DNA of 60,000 bases from Antedon mediterranea (GCF_964355755.1 NC_092675.1:8034312-8094311), one strand, 5' to 3'; counted from the first letter of the stretch, positions 46,801 through 58,891 are shown. The notes: generated by a model not told the origin, from the sequence alone. Made by a program: numbers and translations.

Positions 46801-49800
46801 TCGGATTTACATCCTTTCGTAAAGATTTGTAGCGTTTAAAAGAGCGCACATATCGCTTTTACGTGCCCAACATTCTCCAAATTTTTATGAATGTAATTAT
46901 TTAGACAATTATCTTCTAAAATTGTTATCTTTATTTTTCATTTTGATGAGGTCATCATGTTAAAAATTTGAATAGAAAATGGATCTTGTAATTTATAATA
47001 TGTTAAACTGTATATAATATATTCAGTGTGTTCTGTAAAACTGTATACTGTATGACACAAAATAGACACAATTCATCACTGTGTAAACAGTTACTTCATA
47101 TAAAAGAAGTTGAATTAAAAATATCGGTATTATTTATCGCCTTTCTTTTTACCTTCAAAAATTCAATCTTACATTCAATTTATTCCTCTCTTATTCTTCC
47201 TTTTATTACCTATTGTAATATTGTCTGGGCCAATAATTTTAAATCAAATCTCGATCAAATGCATAAGAAAGGCCGTACGCATTATGTCTGGCTCGCCACC
47301 CTTTGCTCATTCTGATCCCCTCTTTTATAATTTAAATTTACTAACTGTTTATGACATAAATTACAACAATATTATCTTTGTTTACGAAGCTTTGAATTCT
47401 CTTCTTCCATCCAATTTATGCTTTTTCCTTAAAAACTCAGATGTTCATTCCTATTCTACTAGAACCTGCAAGAAACTTCACCTTCCTCAGCCCAAACTTA
47501 CGTTGCATCAACACAACGTCCGTTATAGTGGTTTTAAATTATATAATGACCTTCACTCCAGGACAATTTTCTCTCATAAAGCCACAAAAATGTCTTTTGT
47601 CAAAATATGATTTATAAAATTTGTTTATACCATCCTCAGCTTTTATATCACATGATTGTTTGTTCTTTTTTTTCGCTTTTTGCTTGCTCTGTCCTGTCTG
47701 TGTGTTTGTGTACATTAATGAATTTGTAATTTTCATTTATATCATTCATTTAGGGCTAGCTCACCTCAAGGTCTTTTGATTAATAGAATTTCTGTTTTTC
47801 ATCTGGCTTTACTTTCTGAGTTTTGCCCTCTTCCTTCATATCACATATATATTTATATTGGATATTTGTTCTTATTTTTATGTGGAAGAAATAAATGTTG
47901 ATTTGATTGATTGAGTGATGTCATAGGATGGCATAATCATTTTGGCGTTCATATTTTAACGTTATGTGCCATGTTGCGTTTGCGCGGAAAACCCGAACTC
48001 GTCACGGTGACGAGTTCAAATCCAGTTAGGCCTATTGTTCTTCTTTGTTTCTTTCTGTTCAAATTTTGTGTAACAAATATTTTTCAAATAAAAATAACTT
48101 AATCCTGTTAAGCTTTCCAACGTGATCACTCATCAGTGACGTCATTTATACGCCATTTTGTGAAATCACATTATCAGTCAAACTAACCCTGTAATATCCA
48201 CAAACTTCGATCTGAAACGCTAAATTTTGTCGTTGTAAAAGACAAAAATGGAACAATAGCGTAATACTGAAAACTAACGTTATCAAATCTACGTGTCGTG
48301 GTATATCAAGATAGATGAGGTATGTATCTAAGGCGGAGATCTTCCCCAAAGTTTGTTTATTGTGCTCGTCTGAATTAAGCATAATATATATATGTAGGCC
48401 TATACGCTTCGCTCGCGTACCATCTAGGGGTCCCCACAGATGGTTCTCGAATACAATAGAACCCACGGGGACATTTTTGGGACACTAAACAAAAATGGAA
48501 GTGTCCCTTTAATCGGGGTATTCGGAAATAAAGACAAAATGACGAATACTGGATACCACAAAGAACAATCAATTGATGTGAACTGGGGATTGGGCGGCAC
48601 GGGGGGGGGGGGGGGCTGGGTGGTGATGGAACCACGGTAATAACGTTGATTGTATTTATACACAGTATAAGAACCACACTAAATAAATACAGTAAGAAAT
48701 TCGGCGATCGGAAACGCTAGCTCTTATTTAGTAACAAATTAAACTGTAGTCTACCTCTTATTAAGGTAGGGATTTTCATACAGTTTACTAAATATTTAGG
48801 GCTAATCATCGATTGCGGTGTTAAAATGCCTGGAAACATTTGTGTGAACAAAACTGGATCGAATTTCTGTCATGAGTACTGATTTGACGCCTAAGGGATC
48901 TATCTAGACTTATTTTTCAAATAAATGTACGTACCTATCAGATACAATTGTCTTGTGTCGTATAACAAATAAGTACTGTAATAGTTACTGAAGTTAGTAT
49001 TACAACCTTGTCAATGAAAACAAAAATATGTATATGTTTATTCACTTATTTATGAAAATGCATACTATAAAGTTTCGTTTGTCTGTAAAATGATGTAATC
49101 AAGCTGTTTACATGAGTAATTAAAAACTAAAGTGTAGTTGGAGAAAAGAAACTACGAAGCATGTTTATGTTGTGTTGTGTGCCGTTATGTTTTCACCATT
49201 GACAGCCATTGGAGTGGAGCTGTATCATGGAAGTTGGTGTTTTCCTTCCAATCCCAAGGTCCGGGGTTCAATCCTGACTAAGTGCCATATATGGTTCAAT
49301 CACTCACACTCTTTCAACTGCACTCCCTAAGCCTCAAATGAGATTTAGTTTCTGCATGATGCCTATTATATACTCTACGATAATCATTTGATTTCATAAC
49401 TTTTTATTTGATGTTGTATGAGTAGGCCTAATAAAGTTTATTTTGTATTCTTGTTTATGTACGGAAACCATGCACACATCAGTAGGCCTAATTTATTCAC
49501 TGGTTGCAGATCGTTACTGAAAACGTGAGCTAGTTATAGCCGCAAAAAAAAAAGATGACCTAGTTTAGTTCTTATAAGCCTAACGACACTCCCAGTTTGA
49601 TGAATCTTTGTTTATCGGTCATGGATCTAAAATATCCGAAAGCCATTTTTAATGTTGATTAATTTTACTGTTCTGTATACAACACCCGACACTATTTTTA
49701 ATCTAAGCATTTGTCTAAATAATGCGCCCTCTATTTACCGAGCAATTTGAAGCTTCAAATACAGATTGGAATGTTCCAATGTTTTAATACATTTGTATAA

Positions 49801-50739
49801 ACGTATATTAAATCTGTCAAAATAGTATTTTTAAAGACAATCGGTCTGTCTTCAACATTATGATGCTGTATTCGAGCTGTTCAACTGGTTTTCAGCTATT
49901 AAAAATAATTATCGTAGGAAGCATCCTCGTATTATTGTGTGCGGGAATTTTTCAATCCCTTAGACAGTGTAAATCACGATCAGAAAACACCCTTACTTGG
50001 GAGTTTTATAATGTTTGCTGATGACATTAAACTGTATTTCTTGTTGATTCTTCTTTACATTTTTGGTAACATGTTGTTATATTGTTGAAGTGATAGACTT
50101 CTTAAATGTTATCGATGACGGCAAAGCCCTTATTACTATGTATGAACGTCGGTATTTGTTGCTTAGTTTTGTAGTATTTGATTCGCTTTCGGGAATTACA
50201 ATCTGCCAACTACAATGAGTTTTATTTCGTAAATTTGGTGAAGTTCCTAAGTTGCCTCTTCTTGCTGATAGAAGAAAGTTTGTGGCGTTTATTTGTCTTT
50301 AATTTCTCTACGAAATAACTTTTTAGTAACTAGTCTAATATTCTTTACTATACTTTCAGAGCTTGGAGATCTTCTGTGTGTCAATAAACCTGATGGTAAA
50401 CATCCTTACCCAGATTCACGTAAAAAGTATCTAGTATGTGAAAATGGATATTCTGATGTCAGAATCTGCAGAAATGGTCTCGCCTTCAATGATTGCGCCC
50501 AAGACTGTAGAGAACCAGACGTCACACTATCCTGCTTTTGCATCGGGAAGTTGGACGGGAGGTATACAGATCCTTCCAACTGCCATCGATACTATAGCTG
50601 TTCAAATGAGGCTACATCACATGATTACTGCGCTCCTGAACTAACGTACAATTCCTCTACTGGAACCTGTGATGAATTGCCAAAAACAGGACCACCAACG
50701 TGCTACAATGGCGTGGCGCCATTTTGGCTTGGTGGTTGA
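43898..50739 (+). CDS. Gene C: signal peptide + 1 EGF + 2 chitin-binding domains
   Basis: Exons 43898-43979, 44988-45095 and 50360-50739 join in phase 1 into one open frame of 189 residues. Exon 1 is a signal peptide ([20 protein letters not shown] then RAFPQTQ), two substitutions from that of gene D. Exon 2 encodes an EGF ([12 protein letters not shown]...C-E-K) closest to gene B exon 21750-21863, including the first intron bases. Exon 3 resembles gene B repeats 8-9 but is clearly diverged. In the first chitin-binding domain the second Cys is replaced (DSRKKYLVC) and a new Cys appears in FNDCAQDC. The 5.3-kb second intron holds a LINE remnant and a MITE. It is either a small secreted protein with unusual disulphides or a gene beginning to decay. 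Joining exon 2 to exon 3 is inferred from phase only. Confidence 0.62.
44333..44630 (-). repeat. tRNA-derived SINE, copy 1 of a direct pair
   Basis: On the minus strand AGTTCGAGTCTCGGTTGG (B box, T arm) is clear, but the A-box side is rearranged. It is flanked by AAACACAGCAGGCAAAGAAC, as is copy 2, so the two share a full body. Confidence 0.7.
44673..44942 (-). repeat. tRNA-derived SINE, copy 2 of a direct pair
   Basis: Minus strand: A box TGGTCTAATGG (44841-44851), an anticodon arm CTGC-ATATCAA-GCAG and a T arm CCGAG-TTCGAGT-CTCGG. The 5' and 3' acceptor strands do not pair, so it is tRNA-derived rather than a working tRNA gene. Confidence 0.72.
44945..44973. repeat. (TA)n microsatellite before the gene C EGF exon
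   Basis: A run of TA dinucleotides followed by poly-T that forms the acceptor tract of exon 44988. Confidence 0.85.
45218..45606. mobile_element. PIF/Harbinger-like MITE, AGGCCCATTT family (TTA duplication)
   Basis: 389 bp. Ends AGGCCCATTTACACTA and TAGTGTAAATGGGCCT are perfect inverted copies, continuing imperfectly for about 10 more bases. TTA flanks at 45215-45217 and 45607-45609. An inner pair of inverted stretches around ATGACGTCAT suggests a strong fold. Confidence 0.88.
45820..46480. repeat. Duplicated intron segment, pair of 35790-36390
   Basis: Shares AATTCATTACTTTTTG, GAGTCCTCTACTACCAATTT, TTCTAAACATTTTCGATTTT and GATGAACTTTAATTGCAAAA in order with gene D intron 1. In gene C about 1.5 kb, including the EGF exon, is inserted relative to gene D. 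Confidence 0.85.
47028..47914 (+). pseudogene. Jockey/CR1-like retrotransposon, C-terminal reverse transcriptase remnant
   Basis: Only the RT C-terminal region is left: [14 protein letters not shown] then, after a frameshift near 47262, [10 protein letters not shown] and Y-S-T-R-T...F-K-L-Y-N-D-L. The catalytic core is missing (5' truncation). The end carries TTGATTTGATTGATTG, a simple-repeat tail like that of the element at 15705. It lies in gene C intron 2. Confidence 0.85.
47996..48016. repeat. Hairpin AACTCGTCA/TGACGAGTT, relative of the 32955 element end
   Basis: The same 9-bp stem with a CGG loop occurs here. It may mark an end of another copy of the 1.6-kb element family, since GACGTCATCATATGG-type stretches between 46700 and 46950 resemble its interior. 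Confidence 0.5.
48601..48616. repeat. Poly-G run
   Basis: An uninterrupted run of G after CAC; likely variable in length and prone to sequencing error. Confidence 0.9.
49235..49400 (+). repeat. tRNA-derived SINE-like repeat, second copy
   Basis: Shares GGTTCAATCCTGAC, ACTCTTTCAACT and GAGATTTAGTTT with the copy at 23886. Confidence 0.5.
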
Positions 50740-52009
50740 CATGCTTGACAAGCATGATTTTCTCATCCTTTAATTGACTGTTGGGTGGTATAAACTAACA
50801 TTATGAATATAATAAAATTGGTATGTCATATACCGGTACTTAATCTATTGACTAACTAAATAAGAACAACATTTCCGATGAATGATAATTCTAATGGTGT
50901 TAATAATATATTCTTGTTAATATTTTAGGTTTAATAATATGACCTTTCTCTCCACTGGAGTAAATCCAAAACCAATGATAATATGTATTTTCATGTTTTT
51001 TTCTTTGTATTTTACTGTAGCAAGGTACCCAGGTTAATAATATATTTTTAAAAGAGATGCTATCAAAACATGCATTATTTCAATCTGTAAACTTGCAACA
51101 TTCGTATAATCTGTTTAATAAATGTCAATTATATATACTATTGGGATTGACTCACAGCTGTTCCCGCTATGCATAATTTTTCTGAAAAGTCCAGCGCCCT
51201 CAGACGGAGGAGAGTGGTAGCAGACGACGTTCACAGTGATTACGGAAACCGCGCGAGCCTTGAATTCTATTTACATTGTCAACGAAATCGGCGATTATGA
51301 TAACACTTTTATCGTCGAAGTGTAAACATCATATATAAACATTTTGATTAGCGTATTCATACATGTTATTATAAAATAATCATTCTACCTAAGATTTAGG
51401 GTGAAATATTAAATAAATTATTATAAAGTGTATTTTTTCTAAATAAATCAACGACTATATATACGGAAGTAAAACAATAACAACGATGAACAGCGCCACA
51501 TAGTTGTAAACAACGTAAGTTATTAAAATTATCCTTGAATCTGTACTTATTTTGTTTGCAATCCTAATTATTAAGTAATACTATATTTACTATGTGATAA
51601 ATCAATATTATATAAATAAATAGGTTTAGGTTTGGTAAAAAAGTGACGGTAAAAAAATTGAATAAATCGCCCGAATGTACACCTCTCTTTCCGAACGAAC
51701 TGTGTAACGGTTGGGTACACACGAATTAGAGGCGCGGGGATGACCGCGCCGAGCATACCTAATATGCTGGCCTAAACTCTAGGCCTAGGCATTGATTGTT
51801 AAGTTATTTTGTAGTCTACCTTGTCGAAAGTTGAAAGTGTTAATTTTCTGATATATCTATATGTTTATAAATTATTTTGTATGTTGCAAGTAGGCTGGTA
51901 TGGTAATATTTATTATACTGAGGTAGGCCTACATTTTGAATATGTACCATTGTATAGCCTATTACTGTAGGCCAAAGACTATATCAACATTTTTTTTGTT
52001 TTGCAGATC
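50740..52009. other. Intergenic region and probable 5' UTR of the RAG1-like gene
   Basis: No coding exon seen. A splice acceptor TTTTGCAG ends at 52006, four bases before the RAG1-like start codon, so a 5' UTR intron is likely; a candidate donor ACGTAAGTT lies near 51512. Confidence 0.5.
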
Positions 52010-55000
52010 ATGGAGTTTCACGAAAAGGCGCTGTCGTCAATATGTTTCTGTTGTGGGAAAAAAATTAAACGTAATGATGAAAGATATAATTTAGAAAATA
52101 TGAAAATCACACCACAATCATTTGACGTTGAAAATATTAATCTTCCCAAAGCACTATGTTCAACCTGCCATTCCAAATTTTGTAAGGGACATATTTTGAC
52201 ACCTTATCAGTTTCAATCGCATAGCGAAAATCATTGTGTAACCTGTTACTTGTATACAAATCAGCAAAGACCAGGCCCAAGACCGAAGCCTTCTAATCTA
52301 AGAAGCAAGAGTGGTATATTTTCAAAAGATATCACTCCACTTCCTGCAGTCAGTCGGCAGTTTGTTATTTTTAACCAAGTTGATGAAATCTATCAGTGCA
52401 ATATTTGCAACAACCTGTTGTCACTTGATAGCATCCAGACACCCTGTTCCCATTTCTTTTGTACCTTCTGTGTCAACAAATTATTTAATGCCCTTTCGAA
52501 ACCATCAATTCCTTGTTTTATTTGCGGCTTCAATTTTAACAAAGATAATTTGATCAAAATTCCAACAATTTTAGAACATTCATTATCTTCTGTTTCACTT
52601 AAATGTCGCATATGCAAGGAAGAGTTATGTTTAATGGGAACAGTAGGCCATAGTTGTAAGACCGACAAAGAACAGGCATTTACAGTATGACTATTCAAAA
52701 TGCTGTGCATCAAATTGAAGAAACTACAGCTGCAAGTAATGTGTACCCACAGAACTGACAAAATTGGCTCATAAACTGGTACACAAAGATGTGACAAATG
52801 GGCAAATGTCTTTAAAAACTCAAGGGCGGGTAAGATTTAAATTCTGTTTTAAAATCAAATGCATCTTATAATATTTTTACAAAAATTAATACACTAAATG
52901 TTACTACAGTATTTTCTTCTGTATATTAATTCATAATTTTTTAATAATAAACTAGCCACTCAAGATGGTTACTAAATCACAAGCCTCCACAACTGTAGTG
53001 ACAACAGAAATTAAACAACAACAAATGGATGGGATGAAATGTCTTGCAATTATGAATGCATGCAAGATTAATTGGTCTCAGCAAAGAGTATTACGGAGGT
53101 ACAGTACTGTGTGTTTACAAATAAAATTACCCAACTTTAATTATAGAAAGTTCAAAACCTATTTGTATACAGGCCGCAATCTGAAATGTGTGTTAAATAA
53201 ATCCTTTTGAACCAAAGTAGCTTTGAATTATGTAAAAAATAATTGTTACACATACTACTGTATATTAATATATTTTTAATTAGTAGCTGAATCACAATTT
53301 TAAACATTTTTCTATAAATATTTTAGATTTTGCCCAGGCTTGTTTGCATCTGAGAGGGAAATGAGGTCAATACAAGAAAAGATAGTTGGGGACTACTTAG
53401 TTAAATCTTTAGAGTATATGTTTGTGAAGAGAGAATGCGCAACTTCAATTGGAGGCCTGGTCCTGGAAGAGGTACCTGTTGTTAGGTTGACAAACATAAA
53501 ACAGTTGGTGTTAGACTACTTAAATCAGTATGACATGTAAGTTCAACTTTATTTCATTATTATTCTATTATGGTTAACAATTGTACTGTATTATATCTTT
53601 ATGTAACCTTTATACAATTTTAGATGCCAAATTTCTCACGTATACAATTATTTATTTAGGTCAGAACAACCGTTGATGGGGATATTTTTTTGAAATTTGG
53701 TGGGGACAAAGGTGGGAATTCAACGAAATTCGAGCTCCAACTTTGTTGTTTGGAGAAACCAAATGCTTTGTACAACATAATGGTTGTACTTGTCTTTGAG
53801 GCTCCAGACTTGACAGTCAATATCGAGAAGGGACTAGACCTTATATTAGATGAAATAATGGAGTTGGAAGGATGTCAGTGGACTTCCCCAACAACACAAC
53901 AGTAAGTTAATGCAATCATCAAACCATCAGGGAATAATTTCGCCAGTGTAGCATAGCAAAAAGCTATACAAAACAACCTTTTTGCTACAGATTTTTAAAT
54001 TTATGTAGCAAAAAATACAATACAAAACTATGTTTCTCGACTCAAAAATCAGTTTGATTAGCAATATTGCTAAACAAAATTTAAAAATGAAATTTTCCCC
54101 TGACCATGATTTATATTTTTTTAAACCCTACTGTATAAAGAAGAATAAACTACTATCATGTAATTTGGCAATGATTTTAATGACAGATAGTTAATTTTGT
54201 GTCTAATATATAAAATTAATTTTTTTTCAGAACCCACAAAATCAGATTGTTCGTGTTTGGGGATTATGACTTCCTTTGCCGGTTATATGGATTGATTGGG
54301 CCAAATGGTGAGTACATTTTGTTTATGTTTTTTTTGTTTGTTATGTTTATTTCACCAAATTGTAATTTCAGAATTGTATTCCTTTCAGGAAAGTACAGTT
54401 GTATTTACTGCTATGCCAGCCAAGAGGACATAAAGCATAATAAGAAGCCAAGTGAAAACAGGTGCCTTAATTCCTATAATAAGGACTTCAAGTGCTTTGT
54501 GGACCATGGCAGTGACCCCAAGAAAAGTAAATTAATATCGCACAGCATCATCAGGCCCTACATGCTAGGTATTGAATTAGACAAAGTGAGTAAACAATCT
54601 TCACAATTATTGTAGGCGTCGACTTATTGTTATTAACATTTTTGGATTGATAAAGGTTACAAAAAAAATATTAAAATTTGCATTACATAATTATCTATTT
54701 ACAAACTACAGTATACTAAAAACCAATAAATACACTGATTATGTTATAATAACATCTAGTACGAAACTTACTCCAAATAATGAGTGAGTCATGATTCAAC
54801 ATTTCGGTCTTTATCAGGAATGATGATGATCCAAATAAAAATCGACTTCTCATTTAAATTTGGAATAAGCTTTATACTATGTAGTAAACAACAATCTAAC
54901 ATAAAAGTTAAACAGTTATACAGTCGACTCCGCCTAAGTCGAATTCGCGTAAGTCGAAAAATCGCGAAAGTCGAATTTTTAGGAAAGTCCCAATTCTTTC

Positions 55001-57226
55001 CTATACATTACTGTGTAATTTTTATTTGTAAGTCGAATTTTTCTAAGTCGAAATTCGTCTAAGTCGACGTCTTTTTGCGGTCCGAATACACACATTCTTT
55101 AGTAATTTATATCGTATAAGTCGAAGTCACAAATTACGCGGCAACAACGCGCTAAAAAAGCCGATGAAACGTACGTAATTCGATAAACAAACAACAGAGG
55201 GGATAATGTGGGACCCTATCGGTTCTCTCAAGCAGGTTGTATAGTATAGGCGGCGTCCTACAACTCGCGCTAGTGTATGTGTATGAGTTGTTTTAGATCG
55301 AGTTGAGAACTTGAGCGGCGTTTTGTGGGTACCTAATTTGTGCTAGACAGATTGTAATAAACAATGGATACCGATTTCGAATAAAAACCGAAATGTATTT
55401 ATTATACGTTTTTGTATTGTTTCGGGCTTAAACCATAAAAGAAAATACAGTTTATCATTGCCGATAAAGAGGCTTAGCATTTATTAGGCCCAGCTAGCTA
55501 GCTAAGCAAACTCAATTCAAGAAGGCTCATCGCGTGGTGGGCCGCGATCGCGACAGGGCAGGGTCCACTAGGCCTAGCCATAGCGCGGCCAGCGAGTGAA
55601 CCTAGGCCTAGGCCTAGCATTTTTTTGACAAATCTGTAAGTCGAAGTTCGCGTAACTCGAATTTTTATACCGGTCCCATTAGATTCGACTTAGGCGGAGT
55701 CGACTGTATTATTATTATTAGTATCATAACATTAACATGTATTACCTTTATTCTCCATTATATAATTCCATGTATTACAAAATTAATATTTTCCAGGTAT
55801 CAATTCCAGCACTTCATATCTCGCTAGGTCTCTTTAAGAAGATGTATGATCAACTTGAAAAAGAAGTTCATAACTTAGATCTCATCATATTTAATATGAG
55901 ACAGGATGGTGCTATTCAGATTGGTAAAAACTTTTTTTTTCTAATGAAATGTTTACATTTTTCCAGAAAAATTTCCAATTCATGATCACTATAAATTAAC
56001 TTAATATCATTAGGTGGTAACCTGCCAGACTTTGAGAAGACAATTTTGCAAGCAGCATCAAAGCGAAGTTCATGTACACAAAAAATCAGTTCTGTAAATG
56101 AGGAGCTTGATGAACTGAGAAATACACTCTCTCTGTCACTAGTGAAGCACAATGATGCTAACGAAATTTCTGAAATCACCAACAAAATATATCTGAAAGA
56201 ACAGAGTGTTAAAGACTCGGTTAGTTAATTTTATTTGTTTAGTTTACTACACTATTCAATTAGAAATAATCACTAAAAGCAAAATATGTATTTGTGTTTC
56301 AGCAATCTACTATGAATGAAGAAATCAAATATGCAACCGGACCATTATGTACAGAAATGGACAACATTTTAACAGCAAACAAAATACCCCGACAACAATA
56401 TCACGGGAAAAGTTTTGTTGGCAATCATGTGTATAGAGCATGCAAAGTAAGTACTAAAATGGTCAAAGTCTCTTAATTAAAGAAATTATAAATATCTAAT
56501 TACAAATTAAATTGACATACAGATGAATAACTTTCTTGCATACGCATTGTCCAACACTCAAAAATACCATTCTTTTCTCAGTTTAACATTATAGACAAGT
56601 TAATGGATGGATTGGAAATTGTATTGAAGCAACAGATGCATCATTGCAAAGACAAACACACAACCATTCTAGCGACAAAACTGTCGAAGATAAGACAGTC
56701 ATTTACGCCACCATTTAAACTGTTTAGTCAAGTTCATGCATGCATCAACCATACACGATTCATTGATGATCCTGAAATTGATGCATATGGTAAGTCCAAA
56801 ATAATTTTTTTTTGCAAAATCATGTTTAAAATAATGAAAAGGGGCATTGCAACCATCAAGAATAACAGATATACATAAGAATAACTCTTAATAATTTTTA
56901 ATTTCTTCAATATAGAACATGCAATAAAGTCATTCTCTGTAGAGTACAGAAAGATTGCCCCTGGTGTGGTACAGCCGAAACTCCACATGTTGGAGCATCA
57001 CTCTGTACCATTTATGCGTCGATGGAAGGTGGGCATCGGCCTACTTGCAGAACAAGGTGGAGAATTAATCCACTCAGAGTTCAACAGACGGAAAAGGGCC
57101 GTTCATGGTATAAGAAATAATCTTGATCAGCTAATGTCTATAATGAAATCCCATCTGACATTTACCTCTCCAGAAATACAGCAGGTACAAATACCAATCA
57201 AGAAATCCAGAAAATCAGAAGACTGA
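52010..57226 (+). CDS. RAG1-like gene: RING finger plus DDE transposase-like protein, 12 exons, two frame breaks
   Basis: Exons: 52010-52829, 52956-53098, 53327-53536, 53665-53901, 54231-54307, 54389-54585, 55797-55923, 56014-56219, 56303-56446, 56582-56789 and 56916-57226, all GT-AG with matching phases (about 890 residues); a 5' UTR exon probably precedes them. The N-terminal Cys/His-rich region (CFCCGKK, CSTCHSKFC, HCVTCYLY) is followed by a RING (C-N-I-C...P-C-S-H-F-F-C-T-F-C...C-F-I-C) and a second Cys region, the order seen in RAG1. Candidate catalytic residues: Asp in LKFGGDKGG (exon 53665), Asp in VFGDYDFLCRLYG (54231), Glu in LLAEQGGELIHSEFN (56916). A CIYC motif lies between. Two single-base frame changes, near 52686 and 52743, interrupt the first coding exon; the rest is open. 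It is either a recent pseudogene or has base errors. The family resembles RAG1-like transposases (N-RAG-TP type, recalled not checked). Confidence 0.78.
52383..52560 (+). other. RING finger of the RAG1-like protein
   Basis: The spacing C-x2-C-x13-C-x-H-x2-C-x2-C...C-x2-C fits a C3HC4 RING, followed about 40 residues later by C-R-I-C and H-S-C. RAG1 has a RING plus adjoining zinc finger at the equivalent place, acting as ubiquitin ligase and dimerisation module. Confidence 0.8.
54921..55706. mobile_element. Tigger/pogo-like non-autonomous element (TA target) in an intron of the RAG1-like gene
   Basis: 786 bp. Ends CAGTCGACTCCGCCTAAGTC and GACTTAGGCGGAGTCGACTG are perfect inverted copies flanked by TA (54919-54920, 55707-55708). 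Inside, AAGTCGAA recurs many times near both ends. A CAGTCGACTC start is typical of pogo/Tigger. No transposase frame is present. Confidence 0.9.
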
Positions 57227-57929
57227 ATAAAGAATGAAAACATGGGGATTTGTAAAATATTGTACATACATATGTGATTAAACAAGAAAATAAAATTTAC
57301 CTCAGGGCTTTAATTTGATGATCTGGTATACACGCTCATCATACTTGGTACTGTTGGATTCAATTTGACTTCCTCTTTCACAAGTTCAGTTTCAAAACCC
57401 AAATGTGAAGAACAATTTAAAAAAAAACATTTAAAAACAAATTATACTACAGTATTTTATTCCAAATTTTCAATTTTATAGTTTGCCGTACTGTATGATG
57501 TAAGACAAAAAATGTCTTGATAAATTTCAATTCAATTTGTTGATTATTATTAAAATCAATATTTTTCATTTTTGCAATTAAATAGCCATTTAAAAAAAAA
57601 GGACAGAATTGGTTATGGTTTTATATATTAGTATACTTAAATTTAATGTGTGCTGTAAAACAATAAAGTGTTTTTTAATAGAAAAAATGACTTACCAAAC
57701 ACCAATTGTTTTTCACATTTCTAACAATAGCATACCATTTCTTCGTTTTCCGGTACTACTAGGGCCTAGGCCTAAACAAAAATAGTTATATTGTATCATT
57801 ATGTATTATGAATATATATGGACTGGTACATGGAATGTGAATATAATGTTACTACAGTGTAAATAAATTTGTTGTTGCATGGTTAATAAATGTTTCACTA
57901 GGCTAGCCTACTACTACTACTACCATAGT
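57227..57929. other. 3' flank of the RAG1-like gene
   Basis: AATAAA at 57228-57233 follows the stop codon at once and AATAAA recurs at 57289. The remainder is AT-rich with no recognised gene. Confidence 0.55.
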
Positions 57930-57937
57930 TTACTAAC

Positions 57938-58891
57938 GGTAGCCGATCACTCCGGCCGCGCTTCACTCCGGCCGCCGTATCAGTTTAGCGCGATGTTATG
58001 CACTCCGGCCGCTATTCAATTCGACTTCCTGTGCAAAGGGGCCGTTAGTATGGAGCGCCCATATCTACGTTTTCTATACTGTTCAGTGTTATAACAAATT
58101 CTTGGTGAATTTAAATGGAACTAGTTGAATATTTATTAGCAACAATTTTACTTGTTTCATTAACAATAACATTCAAAGAAGTTGGAACTGCTTTTTCTTT
58201 CAAACTAAACTTAACTTAATTAAATTCAATAATAAAATAATAATCAAATACCCGTCTAATTAATGCTTGAATAACAATATTTAATTTCTTTCTATGTACA
58301 TTTATTTTTATAGCTTTACATTTATTAACATTAAAAATTAGTTAAAACCCTTATTTTTATAACACTTTATCTTGCCAGTACCCATACTTACTAATTATAG
58401 TTAATAACAATATTTACAATATTAATTAATTTATTTCAAATAATCAAATATCCGTCTAATTAATGTTACCTGGAATTGTATCAAGAATTAATATATCATT
58501 TTTGTACAGTCCAATTTACAATGATTTTATATTTTAATTTATATATGATAAAAATAATATGACATATAGGGTACATTGCAATAAATTACATTAATTAATC
58601 ACATTACAATTAATATACTAGCCTATTACATTGGATAAAACACATAAATTATTTTGTTCTAGCATTAGACCTAATTTAAAACACTTGTGATGTTGTTGTG
58701 ATCCTGAAAGAGAAAAAATATACTGTATTATTACAAATGTTTATTTTGATTCTCTACAAAAAACGTGTCTCGGTTGTAAAAGACTCATTGGGCGCTCCAT
58801 AGCTGCGGCCGGAATGAATCGCGGCCGGAATGAATCGCGGCCGGATTTGAAGCGCGGCCGGAGTGAAGAGCGGCCGGAGTGATCTGTATTC
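57938..58891. mobile_element. hAT-like non-autonomous element with GC-rich tandem subterminal motifs
   Basis: 954 bp, flanked by TTACTAAC at 57930-57937 and 58892-58899 (8-bp direct repeats). Inverted copies of GATCACTCCGGCCGC begin seven bases in from each end. CACTCCGGCCGC occurs three times on the left (57948, 57964, about 58000), and GCGGCCGGA-type copies occur about five times on the right (58804-58880). A further inverted pair TATGGAGCGCCCA / TGGGCGCTCCATA lies inside (58050, 58793). The interior is AT-rich and non-coding. An 8-bp duplication with repeated subterminal motifs fits hAT. Confidence 0.82.

Noticed and set aside
48375-48677. Pro-rich minus-strand open frame
   Set aside because: Its Pro run comes from the poly-G tract at 48601; no splice or domain support.
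51225-51233. CACAGTG near 51227 as a RAG-type transposon end
   Set aside because: No inverted partner with flanking duplication was found downstream of the RAG1-like gene.
52685-52752. Mini-intron removing the frame breaks in the RAG1-like first exon
   Set aside because: All tested GT-AG pairs there leave an in-frame stop (AAC TGA) or are shorter than 40 bases.
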